NCBI GenBank assembly: GCA_963402885.1
Contig: OY727099.1
Span: 2,172,501 to 2,236,500, forward strand
Origin: Antedon bifida
Lineage: Eukaryota > Echinodermata > Crinoidea > Comatulida > Antedonidae
Direction of reading: 5' to 3'
DNA: 64,000 bases
The position numbers were made by a program, and so were the translations under genes. The notes below the pieces were generated by a model that was not told the DNA's origin, did no database searches, and saw nothing but the letters and a program-made list of their open reading frames with translations. This document shows positions 1-27,973 of the stretch, one piece after another (position 1 is the first letter of the stretch; every line of letters begins with the position of its first letter).

Positions 1-480
1 AGAATACATTGAGAAAATACCAGTGTTATAATACATATACCATAATACATTTTGTCCTGGCAAATTTAGCAGTATACAGTACATATCCACAGTGGTTTAA
101 ATATGTACCATAGTATACTACCATGTACCACAGTGTTATACATACAGCATGGTGTTATACATACAGTGTTATACACATATTACTACTGTGTCTTCATGTA
201 CCACAGTGCTTTTTTTCATGTACCAGTGTTATACCAGTACCAGTGTTATACATGTACCACAGTGTTATACATGTACCACAGTGTTATACATGTACCAAAG
301 TGTTATACATGTACCAAAGTGTTATACATGTACCACAGTGTTATACATGTACCACAGTGTTATACATGTACCACAGTGTTATACATGTACCACAGTGTTA
401 TACATGTACCACAGTGTTATACATGTACCACAGTGTTATACATGTACCATTAAAACATGTATCAGTGCTGTAATACTATA
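1..480. repeat. 19-bp minisatellite array
   Basis: A regular tandem array of TGTTATACATGTACCACAG runs from about 241 to 450 (about 11 copies, with a few CAAAG variants). Degenerate, spaced versions of the same motif extend back to about position 104, and similar words occur from position 1. The period is not a multiple of three and all three plus-strand frames happen to be open, which gives spurious repetitive reading frames. No unique spacers separate the units, so it is not a CRISPR array. Confidence 0.95.
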
Positions 481-3400
481 GTGTAAAATGTACCTTAAGC
501 CAGTTTGTTTAAAAACTGGTATGGGAAAATAAAGCTTGGAATATGATTTAAACACACCATATACAACTCTTATTAAAGTTTGATTTGAAATCTGTTACCA
601 ATACCAAGTGCAAAAGCAAAGTTAAAATCAATACTCTATATTTGTCAAATGCTATTGAACTACAGTAAAGCCCAAAGTGCACTTCATACTGTATAACGTA
701 TACATCTGCAAAACCAAACCAGAAATACTATTTTGAACAATTGGATTGAAAGTGATAGAATATACATGTTCTCACATCAATAGAAATGTTTGTTTTGACA
801 ATCACAGAACTACTTTTGTTTCATAATTTAAAACAATTACAATCTGAGTATTTATCAAATTTAAAGCGCTAAAAATAAATTGAATATAAAAATAATAGTA
901 TAATTTATTATAAAACAAAACAAAATTAAATAGACCTAATTTTTAGAATGGTATAAATAGCAAATTAGGATCAGAAAACAAAACATTATTTCTATAGCAT
1001 ATGACACAAAGTATTGAAATGAGTATGTTATTTAAGGTATGTTCCATCCAAAGTGAATTAGCAAAAGGAAGAGTTTAGTGATTCGATACCATGATTCAAT
1101 TTGAACTCATAACTAGGGAAGTGGTATTATTGAATACAAATTATTATAGGTATTACTCTGTGAAGTGGGTTCTGTGGGTTCTAAGATCCTGTGTGTATCA
1201 GGTCTATTATATCCCTATCTCACCATTCTCACACCCCTTTCACACCACCTAAAAAACAAACTCTTGAGTTTACAAACACACACTTGGAAGCACATCATAC
1301 AACACCCCAGTGTGTGTAAACCCCAGAGTTTTGCTAGGCAGTGTGAACAGGGTATTAGACCTATCTTAGCTAATGAGTGGATACAGAAATAGGAAACATA
1401 TCTGAGAGGATAACAATACACAATTACAATAACAATCTGTTTAAAACCCAAATGAAAAGGAAACATACGAATGTATAGATAGAACATCACCACAATCTCA
1501 TTGTGTGTAAAATCTACTGTTAGTTTTAACCGGTTTTGACTGGCTTCCTCAGAAGACCTTGATCTTGTAAGAAGTAAATCCCATTCATAGGAAACCAGAC
1601 TGAACTAGAAAGAACACAAGCAAAGTACAGATCATTTAAAAATGGATTTAAAACCAACTAGAAAGGGGTAGACCAAAATATAAAACTTGCAGAGCTGGAT
1701 TAATATAAATGTAACAAAACGGAATCCTTAACAAATGTAAAACAATCGCATTTAATGACGCAATGAAGACAACCACATTTATGATAGGCCTAGAGGGAGT
1801 TTATCCTCAAAAGGGAATCCAAACAATAACGCATCAAGCCAAAAATATTTCAGCGTACAACAGGTAATGAGGTGCCAACATAAAAAGAATGGATTAAAAA
1901 ATCCACAAGATTAAGACAAATGTATGAATAGTAAACTGTTACATATATCTCTTAATGTCTCTATATACACCATGTTATCATTACGTTATATTTTATATAT
2001 ATACTTATATACTGTACAAATCATTGGATAGAATTTATTGTCATAAAAGGCAGAATACCTGACATTGAAACATATTGAGCTTAACTTGAGAAATGAAAAC
2101 AAAATAAATTCAATTGAAATTGTTGTTAATTTGATTTTAATTTAAAATGGTTAGACAAAAACGTGTTGTTTTGAGTAGTGAGTACAGATTTAAATTTGAA
2201 AAGTTAGACTTAGTATTAAATTGTGCATAATGGGGCTTTGAGTTGTATTGAATATTAACATTACTGTATTACAGTATTAATAGTGCTTAATACGAAAATT
2301 GCTTAGAAATTCAATGTGACCATTAAGGTGTTTATTTGTCATATGAATTATTGTGTGTAGTCCTAAAGAATAATATACTGTCAGAAATATCTGCACACAC
2401 AGTAAAACTCCTATCAAGGCACATCATTGAAACCCAACAAAGTGTCTTCTAAATAGGAGTGTTCCCTGCAATGAACATATATTGCCCCTCATTCTATTTC
2501 ACACATAGTGTCTCCTTAGTAGGGGTTTCTCTTGAATAGGGGTTAACTGTAGTGCTAAAACATAGAAGAGATGTAGATATGCAGATATCCATTAAGCTCT
2601 GTTAGTTATTGGTACAACATACAGATTGTTTCTATTGTCTTTTCATATGGAAAGAAAAAAGTGCATTTTGAAAAAGAGGAAAATGACTATCTATTTTCCA
2701 CTGTTATTATACCACAGTGTTTTGTACCACCCAAATTATTGCTTTTTCCTGACCAATATTATTTACAGAGTTTATTATATTGTCGCAACTGTACACAGTA
2801 GCTTTATTTTCTGAATATATAATCTTAAGGTATGTAGGTGAGTTTATATCATTCAAGGAGGCTTAAAATAATAGGCTCAAGTGATTCGCAATAAGGCCAC
2901 TAAACTGCTAAACAACATGCATAGACTAAGGTATACAGGGTTAGGAATCAACATTCTACGAGCCCCTCATCACATTGTCCAACTTATCCTCTTTCTGTTT
3001 ATTTTTCATTTTCTACAATGTTTACTTTCTCTCTTCCCTTAACTATTCTTTACTTTAATACTTTCTTTTATGTCTTTTCTACTCTTACTATCCCCCTTTC
3101 CACATAATCTCTACTTCCTTTCTCATATTACTTCTCCATCAATCATTCCTGCCATCTTACTATTTCCATTCTTCTACCTCCTGCATCATCCCTTACTCTC
3201 TCTTCCTCCCATTTCATTCATTCTCACTTCTCTCCATATCAGTGTTATTCTCCTTTACATAGATACCTAGTCACTAAATCATCTCCTATAATTATCCTCT
3301 TTTCCATGCTTTCCAACCTTTGATCCTAGAGCAAGCATGGGAAGACAACGCAAGGCATAATCACACCGTTTTACTTTACATCACGATAAATTTTGCCAAA

Positions 3401-3689
3401 AATACATTCTTATTTATTCATTTATTATCTATGTACATATATATCATTGTTAACGTTTTCTTTGGCAACAAAAACAACAACAACAACACAGTGATAATAT
3501 AAAGCCAAAAAACAACGCAAGTGCTCAGGATTTAGGTACTAGGAGTGAGGCTTAAGTGAGGTTTAACATGCATTCCTGGTATGCTTTATATTTGTTTGTG
3601 TCCTGCAGATAATCTGAAATGGTAGCTGTCTATAAGCCTGCTATTTTATATACAAACTATGGCTGATGTATGGTTCATTTCACAGATAA
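481..3689. other. Intergenic AT-rich DNA
   Basis: I see no supported gene here. It contains one copy of an inverted-repeat element (2399-2552, listed separately) and a strongly pyrimidine-rich tract at about 2965-3310. The short open frames have no recognisable protein similarity or splice-linked neighbours. Confidence 0.6.
2399..2552 (-). mobile_element. MITE family 3 copy (CAGTAAAACTCCTAT termini)
   Basis: This roughly 154-bp element begins ACAGTAAAACTCCTAT and ends ATAGGGGTTAACTGTA, which are imperfect terminal inverted repeats. Its reverse complement aligns along its length with the broken copy at 9036-9535, sharing GAGGGGCAAT and ACTTTGTTGGGTT. A more diverged copy lies at 61093-61294, and an end fragment at 49352-49389. 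There is no coding capacity; it is a non-autonomous DNA element. Confidence 0.75.
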
Positions 3690-4140
3690 TCTAGGATAAC
3701 TAGGTCATGATGAGATCGATTCATGACCCTAATCATCTCATAATGATCATCTCATAATGATCATCTCATGATGATAATCAGAGCATAAAAAAATCAGGTG
3801 ATCATCTCATGATGAAAATCAGAGCATAACAATGATCAGATGAGCATTTCATGATCATCTCATGACTATGGTGATCATCTGACCACAGTGGCCATAATCA
3901 TATCAGGTGATCATTTCATGGTCACCTAATGACTATGACCAGATCATGCGATGATGATAATGATGATCACCCAATGACTATGACCAGTTCAAGCGATGAC
4001 GATAATGATCAGGAATGATCATGCGATGATGATAATGATGACTAATTATGATTATAGTAATTATTGATGCATGAAGACATTGATGATTAAATTCTATTTA
4101 TGATACTACTTATGTTAGTAACAATTATTGATGATGATGA
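3690..4140. repeat. Degenerate ATGATCATC-type repeats
   Basis: The region is dominated by imperfectly repeated words such as GATCATCTCATGATGATAATC and GACTATGACCAG..CATGCGATGATGATAATGATGA. It looks like an old simple-repeat expansion with local duplications. No coding signal was seen. Confidence 0.75.
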
Positions 4141-4488
4141 AAGAGATTGATTTTTAAATATTATTTTCAAAGCAGTATCCAATATTTAAATACACACTTT
4201 CTCTGATACATTTACATATTAACATACCCAGACTGGGTAATAGTCCAACATATCCAAGCCATGGATTCTAATGAATATATTCCTAATTTACAAAACGCCG
4301 ACAGAGCCTGAGAAAACAAAGACGACAAACATACGACGACGACAACAATGATTGCATTGACTAATAAGAAGGAATGATGCTGTCGACCAATCACAAACTC
4401 AATCTTCTTCACCTGACTTGCATAGACTATTCCACGAGATTTTCAAGACAACCGTTGTGTAACAATATTACAGACTGAGCAAAATTCT

Positions 4489-4653
4489 AAAGCTCTGTCT
4501 ACACTATCAAACAAGTTTGACAAAAACAAGTGTGATGTGCCCAAATATGGTAGTGATATGCTTAAATATGGTAGTGATATGACATCATCATGTCCATATA
4601 TGGGCACATCACATCTTTTTGCCACATAAAGTTTGATAGTGTAGACAGAGCTT
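4489..4653. mobile_element. MITE family 1, full palindromic copy
   Basis: Termini are AGCTCTGTCTACACTATCAAAC and its complement. Inside are two copies of CCAAATATGG followed by TAGTGATATG (one slightly altered), then TGACATCATCATG and CCATATATGG. The ends read AAGCTC...GAGCTT. It lies downstream of the kinase gene. Confidence 0.9.
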
Positions 4654-4751
4654 GACTCCTATGACATGTAGCTCTGTTATATTTATGACTTCAAGACATA
4701 ACCTAACCATTCAACCATGTATATCTGCCTTCCTTTATAGCAGGTGCAAAT

Positions 4752-4914
4752 TAAGCTGTCTACACTATCAAATTTTATGTGACAAAAAATGGGATGTGCC
4801 CATATATGGACATGATGATGTTGTATCACTACCATATTTGGCCATATCACTACCATATTTGGGCATATCACACATTTTTTTGTCAAACTTGTTTGCTAGT
4901 GTAGACAAAGCTTA
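4752..4914. mobile_element. MITE family 1, second copy in opposite internal orientation
   Basis: The same family lies about 100 bp from the previous copy, with the internal CCATATATGG on the left and CCATATTTGG-type boxes on the right. The right terminus is altered (GTAGACAAAGCTT). Two overlapping open frames of 67 and 102 codons here are element sequence, not genes. Confidence 0.9.
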
Positions 4915-5194
4915 TGAAATAATATTCATCAACTATATTAATCTATTGTCACATGTTTAAATAACAGTTGAACATAGTTTACTCTTCCATGTTGTGATAA
5001 ACATACATAAAAACATCTGTTTTCCACTACAAAAGTGAATTTACACAAACACATCTTTTTCACTCAAAACATTACACATGACGAACATATAGATTTTTGA
5101 AATGAATAATTTAGTGAGAGAATAATTTTAAATGCTTTTTATGCTAGAAAACTTCATCTGTTAAGTACATATTAGTTTCGTTGGTGGCTACCGT

Positions 5195-20886
<15,692 letters not shown>

Positions 20887-23800
20887 CAGTCACTATGGCT
20901 CAGACCTGATCTATGAAGAGAATAATAATAATTTAGATTATGTTGTTGAATATTATAATTAAATAACTAAAATACACTGTATTAATCATCAAATTTAAAA
21001 AAAAACTAAATTTAAAAAAAAATTTATTAAAAAAAAAAGACTTTTAATTAACCAGAAACCAAGGAATTGCATTAGGCCCTTATTGGCGCACAGTAGCCAC
21101 ATCATCCAAAAGACAATACCATATTCTTCTTAATCTTAATGAGAGCATTTAAAAGTTTTTTTGGCATAAAAGACACAAACAAGATGGCGCAAGAATGTTG
21201 TGGAGTCATATCTTCTCAAAAAAGCCTTATTCCTAACTATCACACACATTCTTCCTTGCTGCTCTGAAAATACACTGGATTGCATGGACCACAATGTAGA
21301 ACATCTTATGTTATGGTTTTGCAATCAACTTAAGCGTTTTTTCAGTGTTCGTTGGGACTACAGTATTATTGGTCTTTAGGTAGAGGAAGCCTACAAATAA
21401 AACAGTACAATTAAAAAAGGACAGTTAATAAGATTTATAATTCCTTGAAAAACGATGCAAATCAAATCTAAATACATGAACAACATACAGATTGTACAGG
21501 CACGAGTCTCTGGTTAAATAACTATTTGTCCAATGCTTTAAATAATTACACCATTTGTACAGTACAGCATGTAGAAATGGTTTCTACCGTATTAAATAGC
21601 GTGTACAGAAGGCGTTGAAATCCATACGACGGAAACACAGAACTGTTTCACATGCAAAGTTACTCTGATTACCGAAACACCATTGTAATCAGAACCCGAG
21701 AATAGAACTTAAGTAATGATCTCAAAATAAACAGTATAAAATGTGTCATTATAAAAGAATCTTTGACCTAAAGCCTGGGGAGTGGAGACTAGCCACCGCA
21801 GCATGTGTGTCTATGTTGTCAGGTCATGGTCTGCGAATGCTGGATACGTATTTATTAATGTTTGACCTCTGAACTGATTCTGAATTCTATTCTAAGACTA
21901 TTTGTCATACCACTTTTAAGGTACAAGTTTTTTTTTTTAATTAGTAAATTTAACTTAGATCTGATTTTAACTACAGTACCAATGTACTACCCTAAAAATC
22001 CTCTTTTCTTTGTTCAAACAAATCCAATACCATGCTTTCAATTAAATCCTTGTTGGTAGCCACCCTATGGTTTTTGCTACCACAAAGTAAATACCAATAG
22101 TCATGGCATGAAATAGAACTGAATGGGAAGGAAGACAGATAAGTACTGTATTGAGCATTTAACAATAAATTTGTACTTTACTCTACTACAGCATGATAAA
22201 GGAAAAACAAAAACAAGAAAAAAAGACAAGGAAAAAAAAAGAAATAATATAGAAATATGATAAAATAAAGTATACTGTATGATAAAATACAGTATAAATC
22301 AAAAACGTTGAATCATGGCTGCCTCTCGTTATTGGGAGTCAGTTTTATACTACAGTATATTATTTAAATATAGAAATTTATTGAATACATTCAATAATCA
22401 ATCAATCAATTAAACTTGATCAATACTCTATCAACCTTGATCAATAATCAATCAACATTAATCAATAATCAATCAACATTGATCAATAATCCATTAATCA
22501 ATTAATTGTTGATACTGTAGGAATGAATACAGGTTATGATTGATGGTGATACATCGTCTACCATATCACTACAATCTTTTTAATGGGAATGGTGTCATAA
22601 AAACTTTATTCCACAGGTTGCAACATTTTTTGCCCATATATTAACAAAAACATCACCTATCAAATGAGGTGTCACAAATTGTACACATTGTGTGGAATGC
22701 TGAATTTCTTTTGGATGAATGATTATAGTTCGTTGATGAACTTTGATTCAAAATTAAATTTTTAAATAAAAAAAAAAAATCCATTCTACAGTATTTAATT
22801 ATTGACATTTTAAATGATTGTCTATACTTATTACAGTAGGCCTACTTTTAAAAGGTTTGAGATGTGTTGAGGGTCAGTGTCAAAAAGTTGATGATAGGCG
22901 AGGAAAAACTAAGCAGTTTCCAAAGGTTTCTTTGGTGGTTAACTTTTGAAATTTAACTTCATTACAACTTTTTTTTGCCTGTCGGGGCAGACCTTTTCAA
23001 GTTTACTGTAGTTGCCCAGTGTAAATTTTTTGTTGAACCTTGGGCAACTGTTTATGCGAGCACTGCTAATCTGAATGATATAGACATGACAATGTTTAAG
23101 TCTGTCACTCTTACCAAAATACTGTAGGTCCGCACTTAATGATTGTATGCATATCAAGGCCTAGCAGCTGTTGCGGACAGCCCCTGCAGTGTTGTCTTTG
23201 GGCTTGGTCACTCAATACTTGACCACTACCCATGGACATAGGTCAAAGTGAAAGGGCGGTTGTTAAATTAGTAAATGACTACCCACAGATCAGGTCATTA
23301 ATGGTTTGAATGGTCAGGCTATCGTGCTTACCATAATTGGTAAAAAAGTGAATCCAAAAAGGAAACAGCACAATTTAATAAAAACCAACAAAATAAAAAA
23401 AATCCTCAAATGTACAGTATATAAATAAACTTGCAGGAAGGGAAGAAAATAGGGGAAAACGGAAAAATGAAGGAAGGGAAAAAGAAAGGAAGATAAAAAG
23501 GAAGCTAGAGGAAGGTGGAGAGGAAACGAGGAAGGAAGCAGGGAAAGAAGGAGTGGTCAATAGCCTACTCTGATTCCATTACTCATAAGATATGTTTAAT
23601 AAGGGACTTTCCAATCCACATCTTTAATAACCTTCGTACCCATTGAACATATGTAGACTTATTATAGCTTTGTAGATTAAGTTCAAATTGTCCAGACGGT
23701 GTTTCAATTAAGGTACTGGATGTATAAAGATACTGATACTCGAAACTGTACGATAATGTTGACATACTGTAAAATATTAATGATAGGTAAATACAAATTA

Positions 23801-24546
23801 TTGTTATGATGCTAAAAATCATATCACATCTTGATTACAATGCAGGGATGGAGCATGAAGGAAACCAACTGATAGTTAGCGCTGGATCTTATTTTCCACT
23901 AAGAAATTCTTTTGGTTTTTCTCAATTTTATGGCACATGCCCTAAACATTTGCCACATCCGTGCCAATGTTTAACAGTGATTTGGCAGCTAATTTGTTTA
24001 AATGTTTGTTTTCTAGGAGCATAAAACTTACAATATTTACACAAGATGTTTGAAATACACTGGATAAGTACCAGTCTATGTTTCAAAAGCAGATTGAAAA
24101 TGTCCGACTAATAAGTATGCTGGCATTAGCAAACAAATCATTTACTATTTTTGAAATATACCACCACAACTACAGAGTATCCTAATAATAAATTTACAAT
24201 TAAACATGAAAATCCAAACACATTTCACTTTCTGATTGAAGATATGTCATAAACCAAACGGTACAGTAGTTTCACATTGCTCGCAAATTCAGAATGTTGT
24301 GGATCTACTAAAGGAGTGAATATTTTCTGTTGTATGCAGAGCGCATTATAGGTATATTTGGCATCAAAAGCGAAAATAGTGCGAAAATTCAAGATGTACT
24401 TTAATACCTTTGAGATATTTTTTAGGTTAATCTGTACTACAGTGGTTTCTCTCTAGAATCACCTTAATTTATCTAAGGGCTACTGTACAGTAGGGTCATA
24501 GTGTAACACAAAAGTGGTCTTTATTTTGAAGAAGTCTTTCAACTGT

Positions 24547-24702
24547 AAAGCTCTGTCTACACTATCAAAGTTTATATTATGTGCCCATATATGGACATGA
24601 TGATGTCATACCAGTACCATATTTGGGTATACTGTCTCACTACCATATTTGAGCACATCACACTTTTTTTGTAAAACTAGTTTGATAGTGTAGACAGAGC
24701 TT
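24547..24702. mobile_element. MITE family 1 full copy
   Basis: AAGCTCTGTCTACACTATCAAAG and GTTTGATAGTGTAGACAGAGCTT bound it. A CCATATATGG box and a CCATATTTGG box are inside. The flanks (GTA on the left, AAA on the right) do not settle the target duplication. Confidence 0.9.
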
Positions 24703-24960
24703 AAAGGAATACTGTATTTGGATTTGAAATCCAATCACACAGTAGAGTACAGCATAATACCTTTCGTTAAAAAAAAAAACAGTTATTGATTTTACAGTGT
24801 AATGTTATTCTGCATAGTATGAATAATGCAAAGATTGAATTTTAAATTAATTTGGTTTTTTCTTAATACATCAATCAAAGAACAGGTACCAGGGAACATT
24901 TTTGCCAGGGTAGTATCATTGCCAAATTCTACACAATACCTACTTTAGGCAGTGTGTCTG

Positions 24961-25105
24961 CAGCCAAAAATTATCTGATAACAATTAACCGATAATCTGT
25001 CTGTGGAAACGGGGTTTAACCGATTCTGGTCATAAAAAATTAACCGATAATTATCTCATTCAAATCGGATAATTATTGGATAAATTTGTTAATGAAATTG
25101 CACCA
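24961..25105. mobile_element. MITE family 4 copy, opposite orientation
   Basis: TGTGGAAACGGGGTTTAACCGATT and TTAACCGATAATTATCTCATTCAAATCGG are the reverse complement of the 15200-15320 core. Two copies 10 kb apart in opposite orientation support a mobile origin. Confidence 0.65.
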
Positions 25106-27144
25106 TGGGTACAAACCAAAACATGGGCTCTGTTAACAGTAATACAACATACTATACTGTATACTGTGCTTGGACAACTAATAAGAAATGAAAGTAGGAA
25201 CTACAAAAAGGCATTTTAAACAGCTCTCTTTCTTCCAGTGTTAGTAGAAGGCACAAGGCGTGTTTGGACAGTATTCGCAACTGCCATAAATGGCACTTAG
25301 CATCTGTATACCTTCAGTTGATAAGCCCCTTGGCACCATGGCCAAACCCCTTAAAAGCTCATTACAGTGCACGGCTAGACCCCTTGAGAAAAGCTGGTCT
25401 TGAGAATGAGCTTATTATAATAAAGTATGGAATAAAATATTATCAACACTTGTTATCAGTCTGTGATAATATCAACAACATACTACATATTGGACTTTGT
25501 AATTATCAAACATTACAGCCCCACCAAAGTAAAACTCCTTCATGAAAAAAACAGTTGCAAATTATGCAAATATTACTATTCTATTATAATAAGATATGCA
25601 AATATTGAATCAAATATTCAAATATTAACCAAATCTTCCTCGACTCTTTATCTTTTCCAACATAAGATGTACGCTGAACTTAAATTAATAATTCTAATAT
25701 TCAATTTTCATAATGTAGCTTTTTTCAATTAAAAATTAAATCCTCCTAATGAATATAATGATCAATAATCAATATTAATTACGACATAATTCACCTAAAG
25801 TATCTGGTTATTCCTCATGGTATAACCAATGCAGTTGAATTCTCAGGGTCAATAAAGGTCACAGTCGTATCCTAATAACAATACATTATTAAATTATTAT
25901 CCTGTTTGTTAAAAGAAAGCCGATCTTTTATGATGAAACAGTTCACAATGACAGTGATTTATAGGTAAAAGCAGCAACAAACAAACATCCGTTCATCCGT
26001 TACAGTAACTTACGTGGGGCTTTAACAAAGCCAAACAACTTTTAAGCCTATGTAAGTGCTCTTAAATATCTATATTGGTTCTCATCTAACTAATTTAATT
26101 ACAGAATAATCTGCTGGTAAAAGTCAATCAATAATACTATTATTAAACTGTTGATTCATGCACATTATTTAACAATATACAGAAAAAAACATTGAAATTT
26201 AATTACTGTACTTGCTGATTTAAAGTACTGTTTTTATAAGAACAAGTCAGTTTTATACTTTTACAATCGATTTTTACAAAATTTTTAAGCAAACATTCTT
26301 TATCAATATAAATCTTAAATTTAATTGGTTTTTAACAAATATAAAATCATTTGTAAGGTTTTGGGTTCAAATTTAACTCTCGATCAGGATTTTATACGTA
26401 CAGTACAGCAGAATGCATTATTTTATAACTGGTTGGTTGTATCCCATGCCAATGCTATCGTATTTTCTCCCATTTCATCAATTAATGGTACTATCGCATG
26501 ATAGCTTTTTGTGAATATTGAGATTTGATATTATTTAATGTTATTGTCTCCACAAAAACCTGTTCTACCAGCCAATCAACAAATAAATAATAAGCTAATT
26601 ATTTCCTATTCATAGTATTAGTAACTATTCTACTATCCATCAATTTATCATTTAATAATAATTTTCTGCACATCATATTGTGTGAGATATATGCCAAGGT
26701 CATTTAATGTATCATGTATGCCAAGTATGTTAAATAGGCCAAGTTACAGTAGGGCTTCATGTTGTGACATCACAACATACTAGCCACACAAGACATGTAA
26801 CTGAGTACGATTTTGTACGACTCCACAATTAATGTACTAAAAAAATACTGGATGGAGCAAAATACTGTGGAATCATTACCAGTACAGTAGCTATTTAAAA
26901 ATTATTTCTCGTTTCTGAATACAGTTTACTTTTTATTTATGGAAAAGCAATGATTTCCACAGTACTCTAGCTAATGTAAACATACTCATTACTGTTTATT
27001 ATAGACTTTCTTTTTATACAATAAATAGGTTTGCAAAAAAATATAATAATACACTTTCATAATCTACATTGTCTTTCACTTTTGCATTTATCACACTTTA
27101 AAGTGGTGCTAAAATAAACAAAATGTGTTTGTACAGTCACAAAA

Positions 27145-27276
27145 ACACAAAATGTCTTTAAAAAACATCCTAAAACAACAAAGGCATCAACAACTAACTC
27201 ACCATAAACTACACAAAATGTCTTTAAAAAACATCCTAAAACAACAAAGGCATCAACAACTAACTCACCATAAACT
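27145..27276. repeat. 66-bp perfect tandem duplication
   Basis: Two adjacent copies of a 66-bp unit (starting ACACAAAATGTCTTTAAAAA) match throughout by eye, and the first bases of a third follow at 27277. Sixty-six bases is 22 codons, which explains the internally repeated 92-codon minus-strand frame here. I do not regard that frame as a gene. Confidence 0.9.
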
Positions 27277-27804
27277 ACACAAAATACTAAACAAACTTGA
27301 ATAAAAGAAAAAGTACAAACTGACTGAATAATCAATTAATATATTACTAAAGTAGTGTCTCATATAATTTGACCCATCGCCTTTGAAATAATATAATAAT
27401 AATACTTAATACTAGTAATACAATGGTACTGTATCTTTTGTGATGAAGAAGTTTGTATAATAATTAATAATTTATTTTTAAGAGGTAGAAGATTGAGAAA
27501 ATAGCTACAGTATTGGAACAGGAAACTAAACAGTATATTATTGTTGGTAAAACAATTTTAAACATACCATCAAACAAAAACGTCTGCCTTAAATACTAAT
27601 AATAATGAATCATAAAAATATAATAATCATTTCAAACACTTGGTGTCTAGACCCTAATGATGTCTGTACAAGGTACATCAACCTACTACTATACAGTACT
27701 GTACAACTGCACAGTTTAGGTGGATGTCTGGCTTTCTATCCTATTCTACACTGTGAGACATCAACCACAACATTCCTTTTATGGAAGTCAACCATGTTTA
27801 TTCT

Positions 27805-27973
27805 TAAGCCCTGTCTACACTATCAAACTAGTTTGACAAAGAAAAGTGTGATGTTTCTAAATATGATAGTGATATGCCCAAATATGGTAGTGGCATGACA
27901 TCATCATGTCCATATATGGGCACATCACATTCATTTTGTTGTCATATAATGTTTAATAGTGTAGACAGAGCTT
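27805..27973. mobile_element. MITE family 1 full copy
   Basis: It starts TAAGCCCTGTCTACACTATC and ends TAGTGTAGACAGAGCTTTA, with CCAAATATGG and CCATATATGG boxes inside. Confidence 0.9.

Noticed and set aside
241-450. CRISPR-like periodicity (also at 5408 and 34785)
   Set aside because: The repeats are directly tandem with no unique spacers, in an animal genome.
103-481. Three overlapping repetitive Tyr/Cys/His/Val-rich reading frames
   Set aside because: They are the three frames of a 19-bp minisatellite that lacks stops; there is no start context, splice link or family similarity.
4652-4960. 102-codon plus-strand frame and its antisense partner
   Set aside because: Both run through a family 1 MITE; similar frames appear in other copies (27605, 42126, 47857).
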